From positions 30,911 to 94,910 of the forward strand of contig JAMOBI010000014.1 in NCBI GenBank assembly GCA_039908105.1: 64,000 bases of DNA, read 5' to 3'. The position numbers were made by a program, and so were the translations under genes. Below, piece after piece: positions 31,009-39,514 of this stretch (position 1 is the first letter of the stretch; each line of letters starts with the position of its first letter). The stretch comes from Magnetaquiglobus sp039908105 (GTDB lineage: Bacteria; Pseudomonadota; Magnetococcia; Magnetococcales; Magnetaquicoccaceae). The notes under the pieces are model-generated. The model searched no databases. It saw nothing but the letters and a program-made list of their open reading frames with translations, and had not been told where the DNA came from.

Positions 31009-31972
31009 AAAGGCTCGGGAGTTCATCGTCGCCCACCTGGGTGCGGACGCGAGTGTCCGCAAGGTGGCCGGCGACGCATCGTTTCGCAGTTATTATCGGG
31101 TGGAGTCGGAGAAGGGACGCTACATCCTGATGGACGCCCCGCCGGAGAAAGAGGACTCGGCACCGTTTGTGGATATCGCCCGGTTCTTGAAAAAATACGG
31201 CGTGCCGGTGCCGGAGGTGGTGGCCGAGCGGCTCGATCAGGGGTATCTGCTGCTGGAGGATTTCGGGGATCAAACCTTTTTGAAGGCCCTGGATGCCGGT
31301 GCGTCGGCGGACACGCTCTATCGTGCCGCTGTCGAAACGCTGATCGATTTGCAGAACACCCCTGAGGATGGTTCGTGCCTCGCCCACGGGCGTCCCTTCG
31401 ATCGGGCGATGTTGCGGCGCGAGCTGGCGCTTTTCACCGACTGGTACATCGAGGGGATCTTGAAAACCCCGATTACCCCGGAGGATCGGGCGGCCTTTGA
31501 TCGGGTGTTCGACGTATTGATGGAGCGTATTTTAGAGCAGCCCTGGACTCTGGTGCATCGCGACTATCACAGCCGCAACCTGATGTGGTGTGACGGGCGG
31601 ATCGGGGTGTTGGATTTCCAGGATGCGGTGATGGGACCGATCACCTATGATCTGGCGAGCCTCTTGAGGGATTGCTACGTGGCCTGGGAGCGCCCGTTTC
31701 GGGAGCGGGTGATGGGGTGGTGGTTTGCGGATCCGCGCATCCAGGGGCGCTACACGGTTGAGTGGCCGAGGTTTCAGGCCGATTTCGAGCGCATGGGGAT
31801 TCAGCGCAATCTCAAGGCGATCGGGATCTTCGGGCGGTTGTCGCTGCGCGATGGCAAGCACGGCTATTTGAACGACATTCCGCGCACCTTCGGGTATGTG
31901 CGCGAAACCTTGACGAGCCATCCGGAACTGGCCGAGCTGGAGCGGCTGATCGATCGGTATGTGCCGGGTTGA
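30971..31972 (+). CDS. amgK: N-acetylmuramate/N-acetylglucosamine kinase AmgK
   Basis: The 333-residue enzyme is a kinase of the aminoglycoside-phosphotransferase fold. The nucleotide loop is near ASFRSYYRVES (about residue 38), the catalytic loop is LVHRDYHSRNLMWCDG near 195, and the metal-binding aspartate is in IGVLDFQDAVMGP near 215. Next to murU, the pair phosphorylates cell-wall MurNAc at the anomeric carbon and turns it into UDP-MurNAc, an alternative murein-recycling route found in some Gram-negatives. The start at ATG 30971 is the best available; the overlap with tsaE is 38 bp. Confidence 0.85.
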   Translation: MILSGNGVTEVAEKAREFIVAHLGADASVRKVAGDASFRSYYRVESEKGRYILMDAPPEKEDSAPFVDIARFLKKYGVPVPEVVAERLDQGYLLLEDFGDQTFLKALDAGASADTLYRAAVETLIDLQNTPEDGSCLAHGRPFDRAMLRRELALFTDWYIEGILKTPITPEDRAAFDRVFDVLMERILEQPWTLVHRDYHSRNLMWCDGRIGVLDFQDAVMGPITYDLASLLRDCYVAWERPFRERVMGWWFADPRIQGRYTVEWPRFQADFERMGIQRNLKAIGIFGRLSLRDGKHGYLNDIPRTFGYVRETLTSHPELAELERLIDRYVPG

Positions 31973-31994
31973 GGATGAAGGGGAAGTTGCACCC

Positions 31995-32717
31995 ATGCAC
32001 GCGATGATTCTGGCCGCCGGGTACGGCAAGCGTCTGCGTCCGTTGACCGACACGTGCCCCAAGCCGCTGGTGGAGATGGGGGGGCGTCCGCTGTTGGATC
32101 ACACCCTGCGACGATTGGCGGCATTAAAGATCCGACGGGTGGTGATCAACGTGCATCATCTGGCCGAGCAGATCATCGCCCATGTCGGGGATGGTGCGGC
32201 ATTCGGCTTGGAGGTGGTCTGGTCGCGAGAGGAGGTGTTGCTTGAAACCGGCGGCGGGGTGCGGCAGGCGTTGCCACTGTTGGGCGAGGAGCCGTTTCTG
32301 GCGATCAATGGGGATGTGGTCTGGGATCTGGAACTCTCTCCACTGATGAACGGGTTTGATCCGGTGCGGATGGATGGTCTGCTGGGGGTGGTGCCGACTC
32401 CGGATGGGGGGCGGGGGGATTTCATCCTGGACGATGAGGAGGGGCGGCTCAAGCGTTCGGTTGCCGGTGAGTCGGGATGGATCTACTCCGGGTTGCAGAG
32501 GGTGCGACCGGCGGCGTTGCTGGATTATCCGATCGAGCCGTTTTCGCTCAATCGCTTTTATGATGATGCCATGGGTAACGGACGGCTGTTTGGCGTGGTG
32601 TTGAACGGATTCTGGGCCGATATCGGCACGCCCGAGCGGTTGGAGAAGACGCGGAAAGCGTGGAAAAACCGCTTTGCAAACCGGGAGTGGTTGGCATATA
32701 AAGAGAGATGGTTTTGA
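31995..32717 (+). CDS. murU: N-acetylmuramate alpha-1-phosphate uridylyltransferase MurU
   Basis: The 240-residue protein opens with MHAMILAAGYGKRLRPLTD, the signature of sugar-1-phosphate nucleotidyltransferases; the second acidic site is FLAINGDVVWDLEL near 103. It is compact, without the hexapeptide-repeat acetyltransferase domain of GlmU, as expected for MurU. Directly after amgK it completes the murein-recycling pair that yields UDP-MurNAc. I start at ATG 31995, in frame with an open stretch back to 31959, because it matches the family. An alternative is a general sugar uridylyltransferase. Confidence 0.85.
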   Translation: MHAMILAAGYGKRLRPLTDTCPKPLVEMGGRPLLDHTLRRLAALKIRRVVINVHHLAEQIIAHVGDGAAFGLEVVWSREEVLLETGGGVRQALPLLGEEPFLAINGDVVWDLELSPLMNGFDPVRMDGLLGVVPTPDGGRGDFILDDEEGRLKRSVAGESGWIYSGLQRVRPAALLDYPIEPFSLNRFYDDAMGNGRLFGVVLNGFWADIGTPERLEKTRKAWKNRFANREWLAYKERWF

Positions 32718-32740
32718 CCCTTTTTTGGATGAGAGGAACG

Positions 32741-33388
32741 ATGGCAATGGACTACAACCTGGCCCGGGTCAACATGGTCAAATCCCAGACCGTACCGAAC
32801 ATGGTGCTGGATGAGGCGCTGGTGGCGGGAATGTTGAAGGTGTCGCGCGAGGAGTTCACCATTCCGGCGCACAAGGAGTTGGCCTATTCGGATTTTCCGG
32901 TCGCCTGGAACGATTCGGGCCGGCGTGCGCTGACACCGTTGCAGACCGGATTAATGATTCAGGAGATGGCCATGTCTGCCGGTGATCGCGTGCTGGTGAT
33001 CGGTGCGGGCAGCGGCTACGAGTGCGCACTGCTGGCGGCCATGGGCATGGAGGTGTTCGCCCTGGAATCGGATGCCGAACTGGCGGCACGCGGGGCCCGT
33101 TTGACCGAAGGGAGCCGCGTGAGCTGGCAGGTGGGCTCACTCGCCGATGGGTGGAGCGAGGCCGGGCGCTACGACGGTATTTTGATTGCCGGAGCGGTGG
33201 CGAAAATTCCCAACAAGATCATCGGCCAGCTGCAACCGGATGGGGTGGTGACAGCGATTGTCGGACGGGGCGGTGATGTGGTGATGCGCGCCGTGAAAAT
33301 TTCGGGTGTGCCGGTGCGGGAGGAGGCGATTTTCGATACCGTGGCCCCGATTCTACCCGGATTCGGCGATGACGGGTTTCGGGTGTGA
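32741..33388 (+). CDS. Protein-L-isoaspartate O-methyltransferase-like protein
   Basis: The 215-residue protein belongs to the PCMT superfamily. Features are RVNMVKSQTVPN and VSREEFTIPAHKELAYSD before the SAM site VLVIGAGSGYECALLAAMG near residue 80, with the acidic end FALESDAELA. Unlike typical Pcm, its catalytic region has LTPLQTGLMIQEMA rather than the usual SQPY motif, so the isoaspartyl repair activity is uncertain. GAGAGG is 5 nt before ATG 32741. It is downstream of murU, where related genomes have addB; the operon is otherwise standard. Confidence 0.75.
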   Translation: MAMDYNLARVNMVKSQTVPNMVLDEALVAGMLKVSREEFTIPAHKELAYSDFPVAWNDSGRRALTPLQTGLMIQEMAMSAGDRVLVIGAGSGYECALLAAMGMEVFALESDAELAARGARLTEGSRVSWQVGSLADGWSEAGRYDGILIAGAVAKIPNKIIGQLQPDGVVTAIVGRGGDVVMRAVKISGVPVREEAIFDTVAPILPGFGDDGFRV

Positions 33389-33421
33389 GTTTTGTTAACA
33401 TAAATCAGGGATGAGACGACC

Positions 33422-34666
33422 GTGAGTTTGATTGTACAAAAATACGGCGGAACCTCCGTTGGCACGCTCCAGCGGATCCGCAACGTGGCCGCGCGTGCGG
33501 TCGCGGCCCAGCGCGCGGGTCATCGCGTGGTGGTGACGGTATCGGCCATGGCGGGCGAGACCAATCGCTTGGTGGCTTTGGTGGAGGAGTTGTCGGGCGG
33601 TACCTACAGCCAGCGCGAGTATGACGTGGTGGTGGCGACTGGTGAGCAGGTGTCGATCGGTCTTTTGGCCATCGCGATCGAATCGCTCGGCGTGCCGGCG
33701 CGCTCCTATCAGGGTTGGCAGGTGCGTCTGCTGACCGACAGTGTCTATGCCAAGGCGCGGATTGTCGATGTCGAGGCCGACAACATCCTGGCTGATCTGG
33801 ATGCGGGCCGCATCGTGGTGGTGGCCGGCTTCCAGGGGGTGGATGAGAACGGTGCCGTCACCACGCTGGGTCGCGGCGGCTCGGACACCTCGGCAGTGGC
33901 GATCGCGGCAGGGCTCAAGGCCGATTTCTGCGACATCTATACCGACGTGGACGGGGTCTACACCACCGATCCGCGTGTGGTGCCCAAGGCGCGCAAACTG
34001 GATCGCATCTCTTATGACGAGATGCTGGAGATGGCTTCGCTGGGGGCCAAGGTGTTGCAAACCCGCTCCGTGGAGCTGGCCAAAAAGTATAAAGTCCCCG
34101 TGCGGGTGCTCTCTTCTTTGGAGGAAGGGAGTGGAACTCTGTTGACCGAAGAGGATGATGACATGGAACAAGTCGTGGTTTCCGCCATTGCGTTCAACCG
34201 GGATGAAGCCAAGATCACGGTCCTGGGTGTGCCGGACAAGCCCGGTATCGCGGCGTTGATCTTCGGCACCCTGGCCGATGCCAACATCAACGTGGATATG
34301 ATCCTGCAGAACGTTTCGGTGTCGAGCGGCGAGACCGATATGACCTTCACTGTGCCCAAGGGGGATTTCCGTCAGGCGATGGAGGTGTTGAAAGGACCGG
34401 TGGCTTCGATCGGTGCCAGGGATTTGCTGGGCGATCCGGATATTGCCAAGGTGTCGGTGGTGGGTGTCGGTATGCGCTCCCATTCGGGGGTGGCGCAACG
34501 CATGTTCAAGGCGTTGAGCGCCGAGGGTATCAACATCCGCATGATTTCCACCTCGGAGATCAAGATTTCGGTGGTGATCGACGAGAAGTACATGGAACTG
34601 GCGGTGCGTGTCCTGCACGCGGCATTTGAACTGGACAAGGACGCTGGAGATCGTGTCAGAAACTGA
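33422..34666 (+). CDS. lysC: Aspartate kinase
   Basis: The 414-residue protein is a monofunctional aspartokinase. The kinase motif is QKYGGTSVGTLQRIR at the start, GRGGSDTSAVAIAAGLKADFCDIYTDVDGVYTTDPR near 140 is the catalytic and substrate site, and the C-terminal 150 residues hold two ACT domains (VLGVPDKPGIAALIFGTLAD and VVGVGMRSHSGVAQRMF) for feedback by lysine or threonine. It catalyses the first step from aspartate to Lys, Met and Thr. It starts at GTG 33422, and its last 14 bp overlap cimA, so the two are coupled. Confidence 0.95.
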   Translation: MSLIVQKYGGTSVGTLQRIRNVAARAVAAQRAGHRVVVTVSAMAGETNRLVALVEELSGGTYSQREYDVVVATGEQVSIGLLAIAIESLGVPARSYQGWQVRLLTDSVYAKARIVDVEADNILADLDAGRIVVVAGFQGVDENGAVTTLGRGGSDTSAVAIAAGLKADFCDIYTDVDGVYTTDPRVVPKARKLDRISYDEMLEMASLGAKVLQTRSVELAKKYKVPVRVLSSLEEGSGTLLTEEDDDMEQVVVSAIAFNRDEAKITVLGVPDKPGIAALIFGTLADANINVDMILQNVSVSSGETDMTFTVPKGDFRQAMEVLKGPVASIGARDLLGDPDIAKVSVVGVGMRSHSGVAQRMFKALSAEGINIRMISTSEIKISVVIDEKYMELAVRVLHAAFELDKDAGDRVRN

Positions 34667-36347
34667 TTCTCACAAGTCGGGCAAGGGCCGGATCTCCTCC
34701 GGCCCGGCCAAACCGCCTGTCAAGGGCGCAACCAAAGGCGTGGGCGAGCTGATCGCCATCTACGATACCACACTGCGTGACGGCTCGCAGAGCGAGTCGG
34801 TGCAATTTTCGGTTGAGGACAAGCTGCGCATTGCGCGGCGGTTGGATCTGTTGGGCGTGGATTACATCGAGGGCGGTTGGCCGGGCGCCAATCCCAAGGA
34901 TGAGGCCTTCTTTGCGCGCGCCAGGGAGCTGAAATTCGAGCGCAGCCGTCTGGTGGCCTTTGGTTCGACCCGACGCGCCAAGGTGAAGGCGGAAGAGGAT
35001 ACGGTTCTCAACGGTCTGCTGGCAGCCAAAACCTCGGTGATCACCATTTTCGGCAAGTCGTGGCCGCTGCACGTCACGCGCGCGTTGGGGATCACCCCAC
35101 GGGAGAATCTTGATTTGATCTTTGATTCGATCCGCTATTTGAAGGAGCGGACCGATCAGGTCTTCTTTGATGCCGAGCACTTTTTCGATGGGTTCAAGTC
35201 GGATCCGGATTATGCCCTGCAGGCGTTGATCGCGGCGCGTGACGCCGGGGCCGACGGGTTGATCCTGTGCGATACCAATGGCGGGGCGTTGCCGGGCGAG
35301 GTTGCCGCCATCATGAAGCAGATCATGCTGCCGGGTGTGCGGTTGGGGATTCACTGTCACAACGACGGCGGTCTGGCGGTGGCCAATACGCTGGTTGCGG
35401 TCGAGTGCGGGGCCACCCAGGTGCAAGGGACGATCAACGGCCTGGGTGAGCGTTGCGGCAATGCCGATTTGACCACGGTAGTGGCAAATCTGCTGTTGAA
35501 GATGGGCCGTCACGCCCGTCTGGGGCTGGAGGGGCTGCCGCGTCTGACCGGGGTGAGTCGTTTTGTGGATGAGATGTGCAATCGCTCTCCGCAGAAAAAT
35601 CAACCGTTTGTCGGGGCTTCGGCCTTTGCCCACAAGGCCGGGGTGCATGTGGCCGCGATCATGAAGGATCCGGTCACCTACGAGCACATTGATCCGGAGC
35701 AGGTTGGCAACGAACGGCGCATTCTGGTCTCCGAGCAGGCTGGCCGCAGCAATCTGGTGCATAAATTCCGCGAGATGGGGATCGAGCATGTCGATCCGAA
35801 CGATGGCCGTTTGCAAGATCTGCTCAACGAGCTCAAGGAGTTGGAGTTTCGCGGGTATCAGTTCGATGCGGCTGAGGCCTCCTTCGAGTTGCGCGTGCGC
35901 AAGGCGTTGGGTCAGCTGCCGGAGTACTTCCGCGAGCAGGGTTTCCGGGTGATCGACAACCGCATGGTGCGGGACGATGGTGCGTTGATCATGGGGGCCG
36001 AGGCCACGGTGAAGCTGGTGGTGGGCGGGCAACCGGTGCATTTCGTCGGGGAGGGCAACGGACCGGTCGATGCCTTGTACACCGTGTTGCGGCGCGCGTT
36101 GGAGTGGCACTATCCGGCGATCAACGCCATGACGCTGGTCGATTACAAGGTGCGCATCCTGCCGCAGTCGGCTGGGGGGCGGGCCGGCACCGGATCGATG
36201 GTGCGGGTGTTGATCGAGTGGCGTGACGAGGAGCGTTCCTGGGGTACGGTCGGGGTGTCGGAGCACATCATTGCGGCTTCTTATGCGGCGATCATGGATG
36301 CCTTGATTTTCAAGCTTTTCAAGGATGGGGCGACGCCGGCAGCGTGA
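34653..36347 (+). CDS. cimA: Citramalate synthase
   Basis: The 564-residue enzyme is of the long-form CimA/LeuA type. LIAIYDTTLRDGSQSE and FSVEDKLRIARRL near residue 40 lie in the TIM-barrel active site, HCHNDGGLAVANTLVAVECG near 230 holds the metal-binding histidines, and the C-terminal half ends in the regulatory domain. It condenses pyruvate with acetyl-CoA to citramalate, the first step of the threonine-independent isoleucine pathway. Homologous 2-isopropylmalate synthase is a less likely alternative given the length and the ESVQF segment. It starts at GTG 34653 with GGAGA close upstream. Confidence 0.9.
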   Translation: MSETDSHKSGKGRISSGPAKPPVKGATKGVGELIAIYDTTLRDGSQSESVQFSVEDKLRIARRLDLLGVDYIEGGWPGANPKDEAFFARARELKFERSRLVAFGSTRRAKVKAEEDTVLNGLLAAKTSVITIFGKSWPLHVTRALGITPRENLDLIFDSIRYLKERTDQVFFDAEHFFDGFKSDPDYALQALIAARDAGADGLILCDTNGGALPGEVAAIMKQIMLPGVRLGIHCHNDGGLAVANTLVAVECGATQVQGTINGLGERCGNADLTTVVANLLLKMGRHARLGLEGLPRLTGVSRFVDEMCNRSPQKNQPFVGASAFAHKAGVHVAAIMKDPVTYEHIDPEQVGNERRILVSEQAGRSNLVHKFREMGIEHVDPNDGRLQDLLNELKELEFRGYQFDAAEASFELRVRKALGQLPEYFREQGFRVIDNRMVRDDGALIMGAEATVKLVVGGQPVHFVGEGNGPVDALYTVLRRALEWHYPAINAMTLVDYKVRILPQSAGGRAGTGSMVRVLIEWRDEERSWGTVGVSEHIIAASYAAIMDALIFKLFKDGATPAA

Positions 36348-36626
36348 GGCGGTGTGGAGCCGGAATTGTTACGGGGGTCTGGGGGGCGATGATCGCCCCC
36401 ATTAAACCGCACCCAACTTGGAATGTGTAGTTTTTACTGGTGAAAAAAAAGAGCGGGTCTGGGAGATTCATCTCCCAGGGTTTTGCTTTTGACTTTAGCG
36501 CGCTCTTTTCAAGAAGCATTTTTCGCGCCTTTTGCGAAAAATGCGCCGCCTTCGCGGGAGTCGTTTTTTGTTTTTTGGAAACGACTCCCGCATTTTGCAC
36601 GCGGCCTTGCGAAAAACCACGCATCG
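36348..36626. repeat. Modular hairpin repeat, locus 4
   Basis: Block A (AAACCGCACCCAACTTGG) begins near 36405. Block D follows with A-run near 36442-36449 and the CTGGGAGA/TCTCCCAG hairpin at 36460-36478, read on the minus strand. The C hairpin (GCATTTTTCGCG) is near 36516-36545, then a B hairpin, GCGGGAGTCG with CGACTCCCGC, near 36558-36596. The right end reads AAACCACGCATC at about 36614-36625, a truncated reverse copy of block A, then coding DNA of a hemerythrin remnant starts. Between the cimA stop and 36400 I see nothing else. Confidence 0.8.
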
Positions 36627-36776
36627 CAGCATTTGGCGCAACTCGGTTCTCCAACGCTGGCGGAGCATCAGAAGATCCACCGTGAGTTGTTGCAGAAAGT
36701 GCATGAATACAAGGAGTGGTTGTTGGAGGAGGGGGTGAATCGGGTCGAGATCGACGTACCGGCACTCAAACAGTGA
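36627..36776 (+). pseudogene. C-terminal remnant of a bacteriohemerythrin
   Basis: The frame after repeat locus 4 encodes about 50 residues that look like the end of a bacteriohemerythrin: HLAQLGSPTLAEHQKIHREL and a helix VHEYKEWLLEEGVNRVEID. The H-x3-H in AEHQKIHREL matches two diiron-ligand histidines of the third helix of the hemerythrin bundle. The N-terminal two thirds (with the first histidine and HF-x2-EE helix) are absent, and the frame runs back into the repeat, so it has no valid start. The remnant implies that the repeat or a deletion destroyed a hemerythrin gene. Confidence 0.6.
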
Positions 36777-36812
36777 TGTTTGAAAAATCATGCTTCAGGG
36801 GAATCAAGAGAG

Positions 36813-37151
36813 ATGAAAAAAATCGAAGCGATCATCAAACCCTTCAAATTGGATGACGTCAAGGAGGCGCTCTCCGAGGTGGGGATCCAGGGGATCACCG
36901 TCACCGAGGTGCGCGGTTTCGGTCGGCAGAAAGGGCATACCGAACTGTATCGCGGCGCCGAGTATGTGGTCGATTTTCTGCCGAAGCTCAAAGTCGAGGT
37001 GGTGCTCGATGACGAGCGGGTTGATCAGGCTGTGGAGGCGATCGAGCGAGCGGCGCGTACCGGTCGGATCGGCGACGGCAAGATCTTCGTCACGCCGGTG
37101 GAGCGGGTGGTGCGCATCCGTACCGGCGAGCGCGACGCCAACGCCCTGTAA
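36813..37151 (+). CDS. glnB: Nitrogen regulatory PII protein
   Basis: The 112-residue protein is a canonical PII. KKIEAIIKPFKLDDVKEAL is the N-terminal signature, the T-loop contains GRQKGHTELYRGAEYVVDF with Tyr51 for uridylylation, and TGRIGDGKIFVTPVERVVRIRTGE is the C-terminal PII motif with the B-loop. It binds ATP/ADP and 2-oxoglutarate and controls glutamine synthetase adenylylation and NtrB. Whether it is GlnB or GlnK is unsettled because no amtB lies nearby. Start ATG 36813 has AAGAGAG. Confidence 0.93.
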   Translation: MKKIEAIIKPFKLDDVKEALSEVGIQGITVTEVRGFGRQKGHTELYRGAEYVVDFLPKLKVEVVLDDERVDQAVEAIERAARTGRIGDGKIFVTPVERVVRIRTGERDANAL

Positions 37152-37155
37152 CCCA

Positions 37156-38040
37156 ATGAAGGGGGGGCGGGAACTCGGTACGCATTTCAAGCCAGGCGAG
37201 ATCATCTTCCGGCAGGGTGATCCGGCGCGTTGCATGTACGTGATCCAGAAGGGGCGTGTGGAGATCGTCATGGAGTCGGAGTTCGGGCCGCGTCATCTGA
37301 ACTCCTTGAAGGATGGCGACATCTTCGGTGAAATCTCGTTGTTTGCCGAGAAGGCCCGCATCGCCACGGCGCGTGCGGTTACCGAAGTGCGCGCCCTGCA
37401 GCTCGACGAAAAGACTTTTTTGAGCCGGCTGCACCAGGATCCCTCGATGGCCTACCGGCTGATCCGCAAGCTGGCGCAGCGCATCCACGAGCAGGATCAC
37501 GAGTTGATGCGCGATCATGCCAACGAGATGGAGATCTGTCCGGTCACCGGGTTCACCAGCTACATCGATCTGGCCACCTTTCTGGACACCGAACTCAAGC
37601 GGGCCAGACGTTTGAAGCAGACCATGGCATTTGCGATCCTGGTGGTGGACGAATATGCCGCACTGGTGGAAAAACGGGGTGATGCGATTGGTGAAGAGGT
37701 GTCACGACATTTGGCCGAGGTGATCCGCGAGCATGTACGCCGAACGGATGTGGCCGGGCGATTTGGCGCGGACCGGTACGGAGTGCTGCTCTACGAGGCG
37801 GATGGCGCCTCGGCGGTGCATGTGTGCGAAAAGGTCCGGGCGGCGTTTGCGGCGGTCGGGTTCGAGAGCGGGGCAGGGCGTTTCTTCGCCACTTTGACGT
37901 GTGGCGTGGCGATTTTTCCGGAGCATCAGCAGTCCACATCGCTCAATCAGGCGGCTTATCGAGCCTTGATGAAGGGCATGGCACGCGGCGGCAACGGCGT
38001 GATGCTCGCGGAGCCGGGGGTGGAACGGTTACGGGCATAA
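37156..38040 (+). CDS. Cyclic nucleotide-binding / degenerate GGDEF protein
   Basis: The 294-residue protein begins 4 bp after glnB. An N-terminal cNMP-binding domain (about residues 10-115) has THFKPGEIIFRQGDPARCMYVIQ and DGDIFGEISLFAEKARIATARA. A linker leads to a GGDEF-fold domain with RFGADRYGVLLYEADG, where the signature is GADRY instead of GGDEF, so diguanylate cyclase activity is probably lost. It may act as an effector reading cNMP or c-di-GMP. The partner relation with PII is an inference from the 4-bp gap only. Confidence 0.82.
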   Translation: MKGGRELGTHFKPGEIIFRQGDPARCMYVIQKGRVEIVMESEFGPRHLNSLKDGDIFGEISLFAEKARIATARAVTEVRALQLDEKTFLSRLHQDPSMAYRLIRKLAQRIHEQDHELMRDHANEMEICPVTGFTSYIDLATFLDTELKRARRLKQTMAFAILVVDEYAALVEKRGDAIGEEVSRHLAEVIREHVRRTDVAGRFGADRYGVLLYEADGASAVHVCEKVRAAFAAVGFESGAGRFFATLTCGVAIFPEHQQSTSLNQAAYRALMKGMARGGNGVMLAEPGVERLRA

Positions 38041-38059
38041 AATACCAGGGAATCGCGCG

Positions 38060-39421
38060 ATGAAACTCGAGGATCAATCCCGTGTGGCCGTGGTCGGAGG
38101 GGGACCGGCGGGATCGATGGCGGCTTATTTCCTGATGGAGATTTCGGCTCGCGTCGGGCTGAGCCTGCGGGTGGATCTCTACGAACCGCGTGATTTCTCC
38201 CGTTACGGTCCGTCAGGGTGCAACATGTGCGCCGGGGTGGTCTCCGAGTCGCTGGTGCAGACCCTGGCTGCCGAGGGGATCAATCTCCCCCCGATCGTGG
38301 TGCAGCGGGGTATCGACTCTTACGTGCTGCATACCAGCGATCAGCCACCGGTGGAGATCGCAACACCGGTGGACGAATTGCGCATCGCCACGGTCTATCG
38401 GGGCGGGGGACCGCGCGCACCGGAAGGGGAGCAGAAGTGGATCAGTTTCGATGGCTATCTCATGGAGATGGCGCGCGAACGCGGCGTGCGGGTCATTCAC
38501 CAGCGGGTGTCGGAACTGGGCGTGGATGCCGAGGGTCGGCCTCTGGTCGGAATCGGCAAGGGCGGTTACGAGACCTATGATCTTCTGATTGGCGCCATCG
38601 GCGTCAACTCCGGTGCGATGAAGCTCTTCGAGGGGCTGGGCATCGCCTTTCAGGCGCCGCCGGTCAAGCGCGGTTTCGTATCGGAGATTCATCTGGGTGT
38701 GGAGACGGTGCAGAAGTATCTGGGCAACTCCATGCACATCTTTCTTTTGGACATCCCGAAACTCAAATTTGCCGCTGTGATCCCCAAGGTGGAGTACGCC
38801 ACGGTCTGTCTTTTGGGCGAGGACATCGATAAGGAGTTGGCCGAGCGGTTCATGAACGATCCGGAGACCCAAAGCTGCTTTCCGCCGGATTTGAACTGGC
38901 ACATCGGCGAGAAGCTCGCCTGTGGCATGGGGCAGGCGTGCCAGTGCGGGCCGAAGCTCAACGTCGGAGCGGCGATCCATCCGTTCGGGGACCGGGTGGT
39001 GTTGGTGGGGGACGCGGCGATCTCGCGTCTTTATAAGGATGGTATCGGCGCGGCCTACATCACGGCCAAGGCAGCGGTGGTGACAGCGCTGTTTTTCGGG
39101 GTTTCGACCAACGATTTCCGCCGCCGCTATCATCCGGTGGTCGAGGGGATCGCCAAGGATAACTGGATCGGACGGCTGATTTTCTGGATTACGGTCTTTT
39201 ATCAAAAATGGCTCTTCTTGCGGCGCGGTATGGTGCGCATGGTGCGGCAGGAGGCGGACATGCCTGGGGAAAGACGCGATATGAGCCGGGTCTTGTGGGA
39301 TACCTTCACCGGGAGTGCCACCTATCGGGAGATCTTGATGCGCGCGATGAGTCCACGCTTCATGCTGCGTTTGGCGACCGCCACACTGTTGGCCGCATTC
39401 GCAAGACGAAAGCGCAAATGA
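38060..39421 (+). CDS. FAD-dependent oxidoreductase, geranylgeranyl reductase-like
   Basis: The 453-residue protein has an N-terminal dinucleotide motif VAVVGGGPAGSMAAYFLME, with the acidic end of the next strand at VDLYEPRDFSRYGPSGCNMCAG. GDRVVLVGDAAISRLYKDGIGAAYITAKAAV near residue 320 is the second FAD signature of the geranylgeranyl-reductase/PHBH type. A C-terminal helical tail (RLIFWITVFYQKWLFLRRGM and on) suggests membrane contact. The substrate is probably a prenyl chain or quinone-like molecule, unproven. Cysteines in PSGCNMCAG near residue 55 are conserved in some of these enzymes. It starts 19 bp after the upstream gene. Confidence 0.78.
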   Translation: MKLEDQSRVAVVGGGPAGSMAAYFLMEISARVGLSLRVDLYEPRDFSRYGPSGCNMCAGVVSESLVQTLAAEGINLPPIVVQRGIDSYVLHTSDQPPVEIATPVDELRIATVYRGGGPRAPEGEQKWISFDGYLMEMARERGVRVIHQRVSELGVDAEGRPLVGIGKGGYETYDLLIGAIGVNSGAMKLFEGLGIAFQAPPVKRGFVSEIHLGVETVQKYLGNSMHIFLLDIPKLKFAAVIPKVEYATVCLLGEDIDKELAERFMNDPETQSCFPPDLNWHIGEKLACGMGQACQCGPKLNVGAAIHPFGDRVVLVGDAAISRLYKDGIGAAYITAKAAVVTALFFGVSTNDFRRRYHPVVEGIAKDNWIGRLIFWITVFYQKWLFLRRGMVRMVRQEADMPGERRDMSRVLWDTFTGSATYREILMRAMSPRFMLRLATATLLAAFARRKRK

Positions 39422-39514
39422 CGCGGGAACTCTTTCGACTTTCGGTAAAAAATGGTGTATGCTTCATTGGATGCATCGCAATCGATCTTATTTGCGGATT
39501 ACAGAGCGAGGCCC

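Noticed and set aside
33395..36266. Minus-strand frames of 407 and 536 codons opposite lysC and cimA, and a similar one at 24263-25813 opposite rny
   Set aside because: Shadow frames of well-conserved genes, with no ribosome site or domain.
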